From Catellatospora coxensis (GTDB lineage: Bacteria; Actinomycetota; Actinomycetes; Mycobacteriales; Micromonosporaceae): 64,000 bases of DNA. The stretch lies in assembly GCF_016862635.1 (NCBI RefSeq), contig NZ_BONI01000008.1, positions 1-64,000 of the forward strand. Direction: 5' to 3'. This document shows positions 1 through 9,395 of this stretch, piece by piece. The notes under the pieces were generated by a model. That model was not told the DNA's origin, ran no database searches, and worked only from the letters and a program-made list of their open reading frames with translations. Within the stretch, counting starts at the first letter, position 1. Each line of letters begins with the position of its first letter. The translations under genes and the position numbers were made by a program.

Positions 1-17
1 CCGGCGGCTAGACACAA

Positions 18-66
18 AGGAAGGGCACCTTCTACAACGCTCCGCGTTGTAGAAGGTGCCCTTCTT
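18..66. repeat. Family A palindrome, copy 1
   Basis: A perfect 20-bp stem (21-40 with 44-63) closes a 3-nt loop; its core is AAGGGCACCTTC. The same core recurs at 5168-5219 and 34563-34614, both between convergent genes. This copy lies just past the 3' end of the penicillin-binding protein gene, so a role as a bidirectional terminator is the simplest reading. Confidence 0.85.
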
Positions 67-91
67 AACTCTGCCGGTGAGTAGTGGCTGT

Positions 92-2443
92 TCAACGGCC
101 CTGCCCGGACGGCTGCGAGCCGCCCGACCAGCCGCCGCCGCGGCCGGGCCGGCCGTCGCCGCTGCCGGATCCGCTGTCGCCGGAGCCGGTGTCGCCGCCA
201 CCGTCGGAGCCGCTGTCCCCGCCGGAGCCGTTGTCGTTCCCGCTGTCGCCGTTGTTGCCGCCGTTGTCGTTGTTGTCGTCGCCGCGGCCCGGCCGGTCGT
301 CGCCGTTGTCGTGGGAGTTGTCGCCGTTGCCGTCGTGGGACTCGTCCCGCGGCTTCTCGGGCTCGGTGGGCTCCGGCTCGGGCGAGAACGCCGACTCGCG
401 CTGCGGGGCGGGGAAGTCCTTGACCTCCAGGCCCGCCGACCCGGTCGCCAGCGTCGAGGCGACGGCCCGGTACACCTTCGACAGCACCGCCGCGCCGACG
501 GCGTCGGTGGGGGTGTCCGGGTTCGCCGCGATGGCGGCCGCGGCCAGCTGCGGGGTGTACGCCACGAACGACTCGGTCATGTTGTCGGTCGAGCTGCCCG
601 TCTTGCCGGCCACGGCGCGCCCGCCGAGCAGGTCCGACACCGCCGTGGCGGTGCCGCCGTCGCAGCGGCCGAACGCGCCTTCCTGCCCGACCGGGCAGCG
701 GGCCGCGTCGGTGGCCGCCCGCGCGATCTCCGGGGTGATCGCCGGCCCGCACGAGGGGTTCGCCACGTCGAGCTGCCTGCCGGTGCCGTCGGTGACCGCG
801 GTGACGGGCAGCGGCGAGCAGTAGACGCCGTCGGCGGCCAGCGTCGCGTACGCGTTGGCCAGGTCCAGCGGAGTGGTCAGCGAGACGCCGAGCACGAACG
901 AGCCCCAGCCCGCCGCGTCGGTGGCCGCGTGCGAGGCGTTGTCCGGGTGCCGGAACCGGATGCCCAGCCGCTGCGCCATCTCGATCGTCTTGTCCGCGCC
1001 GACCTGCTGCTCCAGCCAGACGAAGTAGGTGTTCACCGACCGGCCGAAGCCGGTCCACATGTCGCGCTTGCCGTCCATCCAGGCCGGGTTGGCGTTGCGC
1101 GGGCACCAGTAGCCGTCGCAGCTGGCCGGGCCGGTCGCCTCGGGCCAGGCGGTGGTCAGCTTGGTGGGCGCGTCGAAGCGGGTGTCCAGGGTCTTGCCGG
1201 CTTCCAGCGCGGCCAGCATGGTGAACATCTTGAAGGTCGAGCCGGCCTGGTAGCCGTGGATGCCGGTGCCGCCCGCGACGAGCTGGTTCATGGTGTTGCC
1301 CGCGCCGGCCGCCGCGCTGTAGCGGCGGTTGACCGCGAGCGCCAGCACCTTGCCGGTGCCGGGTTCGACGACGGCCATCGGCAGGGCGCGCTTGTTCGTG
1401 TACCCGTACACCTTGGTCACCTGGGCCTGCGCCGCGTTCTGGAGCTTCGGGTCGAGCGTGGTGACGATGCGGTAGCCGCCCTGGCGCAGTGCCTGCTCGC
1501 GGTCCTCGGCGGTGTCGCCGAACGTGTCCTGGTCGCGCCACCAGCTGCGGAAGTAGTCGCAGAAGAAGCCCCAGCCCTGCCGGGAGGCGGTGCAGTCGTT
1601 GGGGTTCGCGCCGCGCTTGACCACCGGTGTGTCGGCCTTGGCCGTCTCGGCCTGCGCGGCGGTGATCGCGCCGGTCCCGGTCATCGCGGTCAGCACGTAG
1701 TCGCGGCGGGACAGGGCGCGCTCGATGCCCCCGTTGAGCGGGCTGTCCGCCTCGGGCGACTGGAGCAGCCCGGCCAGCAGCGACGCCTCGCTCAGGGTCA
1801 GCTGCGCGGGGTCCTTGGAGAAGTACGTGTGCGCCGCGGCGTAGATGCCGTACGCGCCGGAGCCGAAGTAGGCGATGTTCAGGTAGCGCTCGAGGATCTG
1901 CTCCTTGCTCAGCTCCTTCTCCACCGCCAGGGCGTACCGGGCCTCGCGGATCTTGCGGGCGGGGGTCTGCTCGGTGGCCTCGGCGCGCTGCTCGGTGGAC
2001 AGCGACGGGTCGCTCTTGAGCACGTTGCGCACGTACTGCATGGTCAGCGTCGACGCGCCCTGGGAGACGCCGCCGCTGGCCCCGTTGGCGACCACCGCGC
2101 GCAGCACGCCCTTGAGGTCCACCCCGTGGTGGGAGTAGAAGCGGGCGTCCTCGGCGGCGACCACGGCCTGCGGCACGACGGGGGCGACCTCGGCGAGCGT
2201 CACGTCGCGGCGGTTCTCGTCGTAGAAGGTGGTGACGACGGTCTTGCCGTCGTTGGCGTACAGGTAGCTGGCCTGTGCCGTGGTGGGGTGCTTGAGCACC
2301 TCGGGGAGCGTGTCGTAGGCGGGCGCGGACTGCTCCACCGCCCAGTTGGCCAGCGCGGCGGCGGGCATCGCACCGGCGGCGACCACGGCTCCCGCGACGA
2401 CGGCGAGCAGCGTGAGTCGGGTCATCCGGTTGAGCGGCGGCAT
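92..2443 (-). CDS. Bifunctional penicillin-binding protein (GT51 + transpeptidase)
   Basis: This is a class A penicillin-binding protein that polymerises lipid II glycan and cross-links peptidoglycan outside the membrane. One membrane segment lies at about residues 8-32. The GT51 part shows EDARFYSHHG near residue 98 and GASTLTMQ near 129. The transpeptidase part shows SxxK (STFK, near 400), SVN (near 469) and KTG (near 613). The ATG at 2443 was chosen because GAAGGT lies just upstream; an in-frame TTG at 2479 would add 12 residues. The last 90 or so residues form a low-complexity tail rich in Gly, Asp, Asn and Ser, preceded by a Glu/Pro segment. Such tails are common in actinobacterial PBPs, but this one is long and acidic. 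The gene stands alone and is divergent from the YceI gene. Confidence 0.93.
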   Translation of the reverse strand: MPPLNRMTRLTLLAVVAGAVVAAGAMPAAALANWAVEQSAPAYDTLPEVLKHPTTAQASYLYANDGKTVVTTFYDENRRDVTLAEVAPVVPQAVVAAEDARFYSHHGVDLKGVLRAVVANGASGGVSQGASTLTMQYVRNVLKSDPSLSTEQRAEATEQTPARKIREARYALAVEKELSKEQILERYLNIAYFGSGAYGIYAAAHTYFSKDPAQLTLSEASLLAGLLQSPEADSPLNGGIERALSRRDYVLTAMTGTGAITAAQAETAKADTPVVKRGANPNDCTASRQGWGFFCDYFRSWWRDQDTFGDTAEDREQALRQGGYRIVTTLDPKLQNAAQAQVTKVYGYTNKRALPMAVVEPGTGKVLALAVNRRYSAAAGAGNTMNQLVAGGTGIHGYQAGSTFKMFTMLAALEAGKTLDTRFDAPTKLTTAWPEATGPASCDGYWCPRNANPAWMDGKRDMWTGFGRSVNTYFVWLEQQVGADKTIEMAQRLGIRFRHPDNASHAATDAAGWGSFVLGVSLTTPLDLANAYATLAADGVYCSPLPVTAVTDGTGRQLDVANPSCGPAITPEIARAATDAARCPVGQEGAFGRCDGGTATAVSDLLGGRAVAGKTGSSTDNMTESFVAYTPQLAAAAIAANPDTPTDAVGAAVLSKVYRAVASTLATGSAGLEVKDFPAPQRESAFSPEPEPTEPEKPRDESHDGNGDNSHDNGDDRPGRGDDNNDNGGNNGDSGNDNGSGGDSGSDGGGDTGSGDSGSGSGDGRPGRGGGWSGGSQPSGQGR

Positions 2444-2689
2444 CGCAGCACCTTCGGGGGAGGGGGCGGGGATGCTCAAGACTGCCCGGAGATCTCCGAT
2501 GTGCCAGGATTTGTGGCGTGCATCTCATCTGAAATGGGCATATGTCGACCGGGTATGCGGTCTTCCTGTTCATGGGCAGGTGTGGTGACCCGGAAAACAG
2601 GGTGGCGCTACCCGAAATATCGTTGCGATGCGTATAGTTGAACCGTCACGTAAACAGCTTCGAGCTTCGTCAACCGGAGGGCAACCGAC

Positions 2690-3262
2690 ATGACCACGCT
2701 GAACACCCGCACCTGGAACGGCCTGACCATCCCCACGGCCGGCACCTACGCCATCGACGCCGCGCACACGCGCGTCGGCTTCGTGATCCGGCACATGGTG
2801 GTGAGCAAGGTCCGCGGCTCGTTCAAGGACGTCGCCGGTGAGATCGTCGTGGCGGAGGACCCGCTGGCCTCGTCGGTCACCGCCGTGATCCAGGCGGCCA
2901 GCATCGACACCGGCGTCGCCGACCGCGACAACCACCTGCGCACCGGCGACTTCCTGGAGATCGAGAAGTACCCGGAGCTGAGCTTCCGCAGCACCGGCCT
3001 GCGTGCCGTGTCCGGCGAGGAGTTCACCCTCGTCGGTGAGCTCACCATCAAGGACGTCACCAAGACGGTCGAGCTCGCGCTCGAGTTCGGCGGCGTGGCC
3101 AAGAACCCGTGGGGCCAGGAGGTCCTCGGCTTCACCGCCACCACCGAGATCGACCGCGAGGAGTTCAACGTGACCTGGAACCAGCCGCTGGAGACCGGTG
3201 GCGTCCTGCTCGGCAAGACCCTCAAGATCGAGATTGAGGGCGAGGCCACCCGCCAGGCCTGA
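2690..3262 (+). CDS. YceI family protein
   Basis: A 190-residue single-domain YceI-like protein. The family forms a lipocalin-like barrel that binds long-chain or polyisoprenoid lipids. The family features visible are an N-terminal region with YAIDAAHTRVGFVIRHMVVS, a central DTGVADRDNHLRTGDFLE segment and a C-terminal FNVTWNQPLETGG segment. There is no signal peptide, as is usual for actinobacterial members, so the protein is probably cytoplasmic. GGAGGG lies about 9 nt before the ATG and fixes the start. It is monocistronic, followed by two hairpins. The precise ligand cannot be read from the sequence. Confidence 0.9.
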   Translation: MTTLNTRTWNGLTIPTAGTYAIDAAHTRVGFVIRHMVVSKVRGSFKDVAGEIVVAEDPLASSVTAVIQAASIDTGVADRDNHLRTGDFLEIEKYPELSFRSTGLRAVSGEEFTLVGELTIKDVTKTVELALEFGGVAKNPWGQEVLGFTATTEIDREEFNVTWNQPLETGGVLLGKTLKIEIEGEATRQA

Positions 3263-3375
3263 GCCTGACGGGCTCCACGCGGCCGCGACCGGCGGTCCCG
3301 TCGACGCCCCACCCGGTGGTACTTGGGGGAGTGCCCCGGGGTGGGAGGCGTCCGGGCCGGTCGCGGCCGCGATGT

Positions 3376-3459
3376 GCCGGGCGTGCGCGTGGCCGCGCGG
3401 CACGCCCGGCCGATCGGGGAACCCGCCGCCTTCCGTCTCCTCGGGGCGGCGGGTTCCCC
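3376..3459. terminator. Two tandem strong hairpins after the YceI gene
   Basis: The first hairpin pairs GCCGGGCGTGC with its complement ending near 3410. The second has a perfect 15-bp stem (3416-3430 with 3445-3459). There is no clear T-tract. They sit between the YceI stop and the next leaderless start, where termination is expected. Confidence 0.6.
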
Positions 3460-3521
3460 GGCCACCGACGCCGGTGGCCGGACCGCTACGGCATCGCAGA
3501 TGCCAGGGGTAGATTCGCCAC

Positions 3522-3911
3522 ATGACCGCATTTCGGATCGGTGAAGCCGCGGAGCTGCTAGGCGTCAGCGCGGACACCGTGCGGCGGCTGGTCGACTCGG
3601 GCCGGCTGCGGGCGCACCGCGACGAGCACGACCACCGGATGGTGGCCGGGGCGGACCTCGCGGCGTACGCCCGCACCCAGGCCGACGACCCCGACGGCCG
3701 TGCCGACCGGTCCTCGGCCCGCAACCGGATGCGCGGCATCGTCACCGCCATCGTCAAGGACACCGTGATGGCCCAGGTCGACATCCAGGCCGGCCCCTAC
3801 CGGGTGGTGTCGCTGATGAGCCGTGAGGCGGTCGAGGAACTAGGCCTCGACGTGGGCAGCGTCGCCGTGGCCGTCATCAAGTCCACCAACGTGGTGGTCG
3901 AACGTGACTGA
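3522..3911 (+). CDS. HTH-TOBE molybdate-responsive type regulator
   Basis: A 129-residue protein with a MerR/excisionase-type helix-turn-helix at residues 1-50 (FRIGEAAELLGVSADTVRR) and a molybdate-binding TOBE/Mop domain at about 62-129 (NRMRGIVTAIVKDTVMAQVD). In actinobacteria this architecture usually precedes modABC and is thought to sense molybdate and control uptake. Here it is followed only by the ATPase. TAGATT at 3510-3515 lies 6 nt before the ATG, a typical leaderless arrangement, which fixes the start. The DNA-binding role is inferred from the family; the target is not visible. Confidence 0.85.
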   Translation: MTAFRIGEAAELLGVSADTVRRLVDSGRLRAHRDEHDHRMVAGADLAAYARTQADDPDGRADRSSARNRMRGIVTAIVKDTVMAQVDIQAGPYRVVSLMSREAVEELGLDVGSVAVAVIKSTNVVVERD

Positions 3912-3953
3912 CCCGCGGACCGCTCATCCCGTGGTCGTCCGCCGCACACGCCG

Positions 3954-4031
3954 CATGATCGGCAGACTTGCCGGGCAACCGGGCGAAAGGTCCGCCAAGA
4001 TACGCACACCTGCGCGGCAAGTCGACCGATC

Positions 4032-4034
<3 letters not shown>
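3954..4034. repeat. Family C palindrome, copy 1
   Basis: The left arm (3954-3978) and right arm (4013-4034) are near-complements around GACTTGCCGGGCAA. The loop holds AAGATACGCACA, which is also present in the second copy at 16877-16953. The right arm contains the ATG assigned to the following ATPase gene, so the element reaches the start of that gene. Confidence 0.8.
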
Positions 4035-5144
<1,110 letters not shown>

Positions 5145-5167
5145 CCTGCTGCGGCCGTCGGTCACCG

Positions 5168-5219
5168 TTAAGAAGGGCACCTTCCGCTACCTATGGCGAT
5201 GTGAAGGTGCCCTTCCTTT
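5168..5219. repeat. Family A palindrome, copy 2
   Basis: The 13-bp arms GAAGGGCACCTTC (5172-5184) and GAAGGTGCCCTTC (5203-5215) are flanked by TTAA on the left and CTTTG on the right. It fills the gap between the convergent ATPase and valS genes, as expected of a two-way terminator. Confidence 0.85.
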
Positions 5220-5221
5220 GT

Positions 5222-7756
5222 TCAGATTGTGGCGAGGTAGGCGGGGGACGGGTGGCGGGTGATGGAGTCGATCACGCCCGCGTCGCGGACGTCCTGCTCG
5301 ATGCGGGAGAAGGCGTCGTCCTCGGGGGCGGTCAGGGTACGCAGGGGCGTGCGCATGGAGACCTTGGCCTCGGACTTGGCGCGGCGCACCGCCTCGATCG
5401 CGGCCGTCGCGGCGGCCAGCGGCGCGGGGTCGCCGGCCAGGCCGTCCAGGTCGGACGGGGCGGGCCAGGCGGCGGCGTGGATCGAGCCGGGCTGCCACCA
5501 CGACCACGCCTCCTCGGTCACGAACGGCAGCACGGGCGCGAGCAGCCGCAGCAGCGCCGACAGCGCGGTGCGCAGCGCGAGCCGGGCCGAGTCCGCGCCC
5601 GCCGGGCCGTGCTGGCCGTACGCGCGCAGCTTCACCAGTTCCAGGTAGTCGTCGCAGAACAGCCAGAAGAAGCGCTCGGTGGCGTCCAGGGCCCGGCCGG
5701 CGTCGTAGCCGTCCAGCGCGGCCGTCGCCTCGGCGAGCACCGGCTGCAGTGCGGCCAGCAGGGCCCGGTCCAGCGGTTCGGTGACCGTGGCGGCCGGGTC
5801 GGGTTCGCCGAGGCCGAGCACGAAGCGCGTCGCGTTGAGGATCTTCATGGCGAGCCGCCGGCCCACCCGCATCTGGCCGGTGTCGAAGGCGGTGTCCGCG
5901 CCCGGCCGGGCCGCGGCGGCCCAGTAGCGCACCGCGTCCGAGCCGTGCTCGGCCAGCAGGCCCAGCGGCGTCACCACGTTGCCCACCGACTTCGACATCT
6001 TCTTGCGGTCCGGGTCGAGGATCCAGCCCGCGATGGCCGCGTTGCGCCAGGGCAGCGCGTCGTGCTCGATGTGCCCGCGCAGCACCGTGGCGAACAGCCA
6101 GGTACGGATGATCTCGTGGGACTGCGGGCGCAGGTCCATCGGGAACACCCGGGCGAACAGGTCGTCGTCGAAGCCCCAGCCGCCCGCGATCTGCGGCGTC
6201 AGCGACGACGTCGCCCAGGTGTCCATCACGTCGGGGTCGGCCGCGAAACCGCCGGGGCGGCCACGCTGGTCCTCGGTGTACCCGGGCGGGGTGTCCGAGC
6301 TGGGGTCCACCGGCAGCGCGTGCTCGGCGGGCGTGATCGGCCTGCCGTGCTCGGGCAGGCCGTCGGCGTCCAGCGGGTACCACACCGGGATCGGCACGCC
6401 GAAGAAGCGCTGGCGGCTGATCAGCCAGTCCCCGGCCAGCCCGGCCACCCAGTGCTCGTACCGGGTGCGCATGTGCGCGGGATGCCAGGTCAGCTCCCGG
6501 CCGCGGGCGTGCAGCCGGTCGCGCAGCGCCTCGTCGCGGCCGCCGTTGCGGATGTACCACTGCCGGGTGGACACGATCTCCAGCGGCTTGTCGCCGCGCT
6601 CGTAGAACTTCACCGGGTGCGTGATCGGCTCCGGCTCGCCGAGCAGCTCTCCGCTGCCGCGCAGCAGCGCGGTGAGGCGCTCCCGTCCGGTGTGCACCGT
6701 CGCCCCCGCCAGCCCGGCGTAGGCGGCCCTCCCGGCCTCGGACAGGCCGTCGGGGGCGTCGGGCAGGAACCGGCCGTCGAAGCCGAGCACGGGCCGCGTG
6801 GGCAGGTCCAGCTCGCGCCACCAGATCACGTCGGTGGTGTCGCCGAACGTGCACACCATCGCGATGCCGGTGCCCTTGGCCGGGTCGGCCAGCCGGTGCG
6901 CCAGCACCGGCACCCGCGCGCCGAACAGCGGCGAGCGCACCATGGTCCCGAACAGCGGGCGGTAGCGCTCGTCGTCCGGGTGCGCCACCAGCGCCACGCA
7001 GGCGGGCAGCAGCTCGGGGCGCGTGGTCGCCACGACCACCGGTCGGCTCGGTGCCGCCACCGTGATCGGCTCGGCCGCGGCGCCGTCGGGGTGGAAGACC
7101 AGCCGGTGGTACGCCCCCGGGCGGTCCCGGTCCTCCAGCTCCGCCTGCGCCACCGCGGTCCGGAACGTGGTGTCCCACAGCGTCGGGGCCTGCGCCGGAT
7201 AGGCGTCCCCCCGGTCCAGCGCGCGCAGGAAGGCCCGCTGCGACACGGCGCGGGCCCGCGTCCCGATCGTGGTGTACAGCAGCGACCAGTCCACCGACAG
7301 GCCCACCAGCCGCCACACCCGCTCGAACGCCTCCTCGTCCTGCGCCGTCAGCCGCTCGCACAGCTCGATGAAGTTGCGCCGCGACACCGGCGCCTGGTTC
7401 CTGCCCGGCTTCTCCGGCGGCGTGAACCCCGGGTCGTACGGCAGCGACGGGTCGCAGCGCACCCCGAAGAACTGCTGCACCCGGCGCTCGGTGGGCAGCC
7501 CGTTGTCGTCCCAGCCCATCGGGTAGAACACGGCCTTGCCGCGCATACGCTGGAAACGCGCGATGACGTCGGTCTGGGTGTACGAGAACACGTGCCCCAC
7601 GTGCAGCTCGCCGCTGGCGGTCGGGGGCGGGGTGTCGATGGAGAACACGCGCTCGCGCGGCGCGGCACGGTCGAAGCGGTACACGCGCTCGGATTCCCAG
7701 CGCTGCGACCACTTGTCTGGCAGACCGTCGATGGTCGGCTTGTCCGGAAGGTTCAT
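5222..7756 (-). CDS. valS: Valyl-tRNA synthetase
   Basis: An 844-residue class I synthetase that charges tRNA-Val in the cytoplasm. The HIGH-type motif appears as GELHVGHVFSYTQTD about 50 residues in, followed by the ValS-typical PMGWDDNGLPTERRVQ. KKMSKSVGN lies in the C-terminal half, preceded by the CP1 editing insert. The C-terminal anticodon-binding region is present; the usual ValS coiled-coil tail is short or absent. The ATG at 7756 was chosen over a GTG at 7810 because GAGGTGAGGTC lies immediately upstream. A valine-rich leader peptide precedes it, which suggests attenuation by charged tRNA-Val supply. The gene converges with the ModC-like gene. Confidence 0.95.
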   Translation of the reverse strand: MNLPDKPTIDGLPDKWSQRWESERVYRFDRAAPRERVFSIDTPPPTASGELHVGHVFSYTQTDVIARFQRMRGKAVFYPMGWDDNGLPTERRVQQFFGVRCDPSLPYDPGFTPPEKPGRNQAPVSRRNFIELCERLTAQDEEAFERVWRLVGLSVDWSLLYTTIGTRARAVSQRAFLRALDRGDAYPAQAPTLWDTTFRTAVAQAELEDRDRPGAYHRLVFHPDGAAAEPITVAAPSRPVVVATTRPELLPACVALVAHPDDERYRPLFGTMVRSPLFGARVPVLAHRLADPAKGTGIAMVCTFGDTTDVIWWRELDLPTRPVLGFDGRFLPDAPDGLSEAGRAAYAGLAGATVHTGRERLTALLRGSGELLGEPEPITHPVKFYERGDKPLEIVSTRQWYIRNGGRDEALRDRLHARGRELTWHPAHMRTRYEHWVAGLAGDWLISRQRFFGVPIPVWYPLDADGLPEHGRPITPAEHALPVDPSSDTPPGYTEDQRGRPGGFAADPDVMDTWATSSLTPQIAGGWGFDDDLFARVFPMDLRPQSHEIIRTWLFATVLRGHIEHDALPWRNAAIAGWILDPDRKKMSKSVGNVVTPLGLLAEHGSDAVRYWAAAARPGADTAFDTGQMRVGRRLAMKILNATRFVLGLGEPDPAATVTEPLDRALLAALQPVLAEATAALDGYDAGRALDATERFFWLFCDDYLELVKLRAYGQHGPAGADSARLALRTALSALLRLLAPVLPFVTEEAWSWWQPGSIHAAAWPAPSDLDGLAGDPAPLAAATAAIEAVRRAKSEAKVSMRTPLRTLTAPEDDAFSRIEQDVRDAGVIDSITRHPSPAYLATI

Positions 7757-7841
7757 GACCTCACCTCGGTGGGATGAGCGCCCCGAACGCGAGAGAGGTT
7801 GGGTGACCACCGCGCGCCCTGGGGCGCGGCGATCGAAGAGA
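7757..7841 (-). promoter_or_regulatory. Candidate attenuator region of valS
   Basis: This stretch lies between the stop of the leader peptide and the valS start codon. It contains a GC hairpin around CCGCGCCCC/GGGCGCGCGG, and an ACCTCTC stretch that can pair with the valS ribosome binding site GAGGTGAG. There is no U-run, so if it regulates, blocking of translation fits better than classical termination. This is inference from position and pairing only. Confidence 0.4.
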
Positions 7842-7901
7842 CTACGCGCGGCCCGAGTCGGCTACGCGTACGACGAACGACGTGAAGAGCACGTGGGTCA
7901 T
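7842..7901 (-). CDS. Valine-rich leader peptide upstream of valS
   Basis: A 19-residue reading frame, [19 protein letters not shown], ends in TAG 85 nt before valS. The Shine-Dalgarno AAGGAGGAG with a 2-nt gap to the ATG is among the strongest in the window. Four of 19 codons are valine (GTG, GTC, GTA, GTA), including an adjacent pair and two rare GTA codons, so ribosomes would stall when Val-tRNA is scarce. TACCAT at 7934-7939 on this strand could be its -10 box. Ribosome-mediated attenuation is well known for amino-acid operons. Whether it occurs at actinobacterial valS is not something I can confirm from memory. Confidence 0.6.
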   Translation of the reverse strand: MTHVLFTSFVVRVADSGRA

Positions 7902-8112
7902 GGCTCCTCCTTCGACGTCGCTCGTTTGTGCCGATGGTAACCGGTCGGCCCGTCGCGCGCTGCCCCGTTCACCCGTGACAGGCAGACCTGGCTGTGCAGA
8001 TGAGCGCGGCTCATCCGTTGTGGCGGTTGTCCACGGGTGGGGCGGTTGTTACGGTCCGTTCTCGCTGGTCGCGGCTCGGCGACCGGCCCACCCTGACAAG
8101 AAGGACACCTCT

Positions 8113-8337
8113 GTGACCACGACGACGACGACCGCCAGCAAGTCCTGGCTCGTCACGCTGCTGCTCTGCTTCTTCCTCGGCGCCCTGGGCGTGCACCGCT
8201 TCTACACCGGCAAGATCGGCACGGGCATCCTGATGCTGATCACCTTCGGTGGCCTGGGCCTGTGGGTGCTGATCGACTTCATCATGATCCTGATCGGCAA
8301 GTTCTCCGACAAGCAGGGCAACGCGCTCGCCAAGTGA
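8113..8337 (+). CDS. TM2 domain membrane protein
   Basis: A 74-residue protein made almost entirely of a TM2 domain: two membrane segments joined by a short loop, with the family signature [20 protein letters not shown]. The N-terminus is a run of threonines before a Lys-Ser pair. The GTG at 8113 was chosen because AAGAAGGA lies about 8 nt upstream and the upstream in-frame sequence is not protein-like. TM2 proteins have no agreed bacterial function. It stands alone, divergent from the valS leader, and ends before a strong terminator. Confidence 0.88.
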   Translation: MTTTTTTASKSWLVTLLLCFFLGALGVHRFYTGKIGTGILMLITFGGLGLWVLIDFIMILIGKFSDKQGNALAK

Positions 8338-8370
8338 GCCAACCTGCGCCCGCGCGCTGACGCGGGCGAC

Positions 8371-8409
8371 CGGCGGCCCCTCGCGCCCGTTCGGCGCGGG
8401 GGGCCGCCG
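8371..8409 (+). terminator. Terminator after the TM2 gene
   Basis: A 17-bp stem with one wobble pair (8371-8387 with 8393-8409) and a 5-nt loop lies between the TM2 stop and the leaderless trmB start. Confidence 0.7.
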
Positions 8410-8427
8410 CTGTATCCTGATTCTCTT

Positions 8428-9156
8428 GTGACCACCTCTGACCTGGCCGGCGCCCTCGAAGGCACGCTTGACGACGGCCGCCACATGACGCGCATCACCA
8501 CGTTCTATCCCCGCCGCGGGCGGGTGAGCGGGCGGCACGAGGACGCGCTGACCAGGCTGTGGCCCGCCTACGGTGTCGACATCGCCGACCCGTACCCACC
8601 GCTGGACACCGCGGCCCTGTTCGGCCGCAGCGCCCCGCTGGTGCTGGAGATCGGCTCCGGGATGGGCGACGCCACCGTCGCGATGGCCGCCGCCGATCCG
8701 GGCCGCGACTACCTGGCCGTCGAGGTGTTCCCGCCCGGTCTGGGCAACCTGCTGGCCGTCGTCGAGGAGCGCGGGCTGGCCAACGTACGGGTCGCCCAGG
8801 GCGACGCGCTGTACCTGCTGCGGCACATGATCGCGCCGGGCAGCCTGGCCGCCGTGCACGTGTACTTCCCCGACCCGTGGCCCAAGGCGCGCCACCACAA
8901 GCGCCGGCTGATCCAGCCCGACAACGTGGCACTGCTGCGCTCGCGGCTGGCGGTCGGCGGGGTGCTGCACTGCGCCACCGACTGGGCCGACTACGCCGAG
9001 CAGATGGCCGAGGTCCTGGACGCCGCCGAGGGCCTGGCCAACCTGCACGACGGGTTCGCCCCGCGGCCCGCCCACCGCCCCGTCACCAAGTTCGAGCAGC
9101 GTGGCATGGCCGCCGGCCGCCAGATCTTCGACCTCCTGTACACCCGAACCCCCTGA
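8428..9156 (+). CDS. trmB: tRNA (guanine-N7-)-methyltransferase
   Basis: A 242-residue SAM-dependent enzyme that makes m7G46 in tRNA. The SAM-binding motif is LEIGSGMGDATV near residue 74, and the TrmB hallmark YFPDPWPKARHHKRRLI lies near 149. The C-terminal KFEQRGMAAGRQIFDL matches the family end. The GTG start at 8428 lies 9 nt after TATCCT (8413-8418) with no Shine-Dalgarno sequence, so the mRNA is probably leaderless. It is monocistronic, between the TM2 gene and the secreted amidase gene. Confidence 0.93.
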   Translation: MTTSDLAGALEGTLDDGRHMTRITTFYPRRGRVSGRHEDALTRLWPAYGVDIADPYPPLDTAALFGRSAPLVLEIGSGMGDATVAMAAADPGRDYLAVEVFPPGLGNLLAVVEERGLANVRVAQGDALYLLRHMIAPGSLAAVHVYFPDPWPKARHHKRRLIQPDNVALLRSRLAVGGVLHCATDWADYAEQMAEVLDAAEGLANLHDGFAPRPAHRPVTKFEQRGMAAGRQIFDLLYTRTP

Positions 9157-9188
9157 CCACGCCTGCCCTGCCGCGCCCGCTTGTCATT

Positions 9189-9247
9189 GACGTTGGCCTA
9201 TCTCATCGACTTCGATCTCGGCTGAGTCGATGAGATAGGCCAACGTC
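9189..9247. repeat. Family B palindrome, copy 1
   Basis: A perfect 22-bp stem (9189-9210 with 9226-9247) carries the core GACGTTGGCCTATC; the loop is 15 nt. The other copies lie at 40910-40974 and 50691-50755. This is the only copy of families A and B between two genes on the same strand. Confidence 0.85.
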
Positions 9248-9328
9248 GATTTAAAGGCGGGGTGTACGGGCGAGGGGTCGGCGTAAGCTGGAGTTTAGTT
9301 TCGTAGTTGTGTTGTTACCTGTAGGTTA

Positions 9329-9358
9329 TCGACAACATTGATATATCTTCATTAATGT
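9329..9358 (+). promoter_or_regulatory. Candidate promoter of the secreted amidase
   Basis: TCGACA (9329-9334) and TAATGT (9353-9358) are 18 bp apart inside an unusually AT-rich stretch. The gene starts 38 nt further on. The assignment is by consensus match only. Confidence 0.5.
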
Positions 9359-9395
9359 GTGGCCACCAGACTCCTCTTACCCCGGGAGGCCCTTC

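Noticed and set aside
56-2641. Long open frame on the + strand opposite the penicillin-binding protein
   Set aside because: It is Arg/Val/Gly-rich without domains, and the minus-strand frame has complete catalytic motifs. It is a shadow of high-GC codon use.
9302-9395. Riboswitch (c-di-AMP type) before the amidase
   Set aside because: Only about 95 nt of AT-rich sequence, no conserved core, and a promoter occupies most of it.
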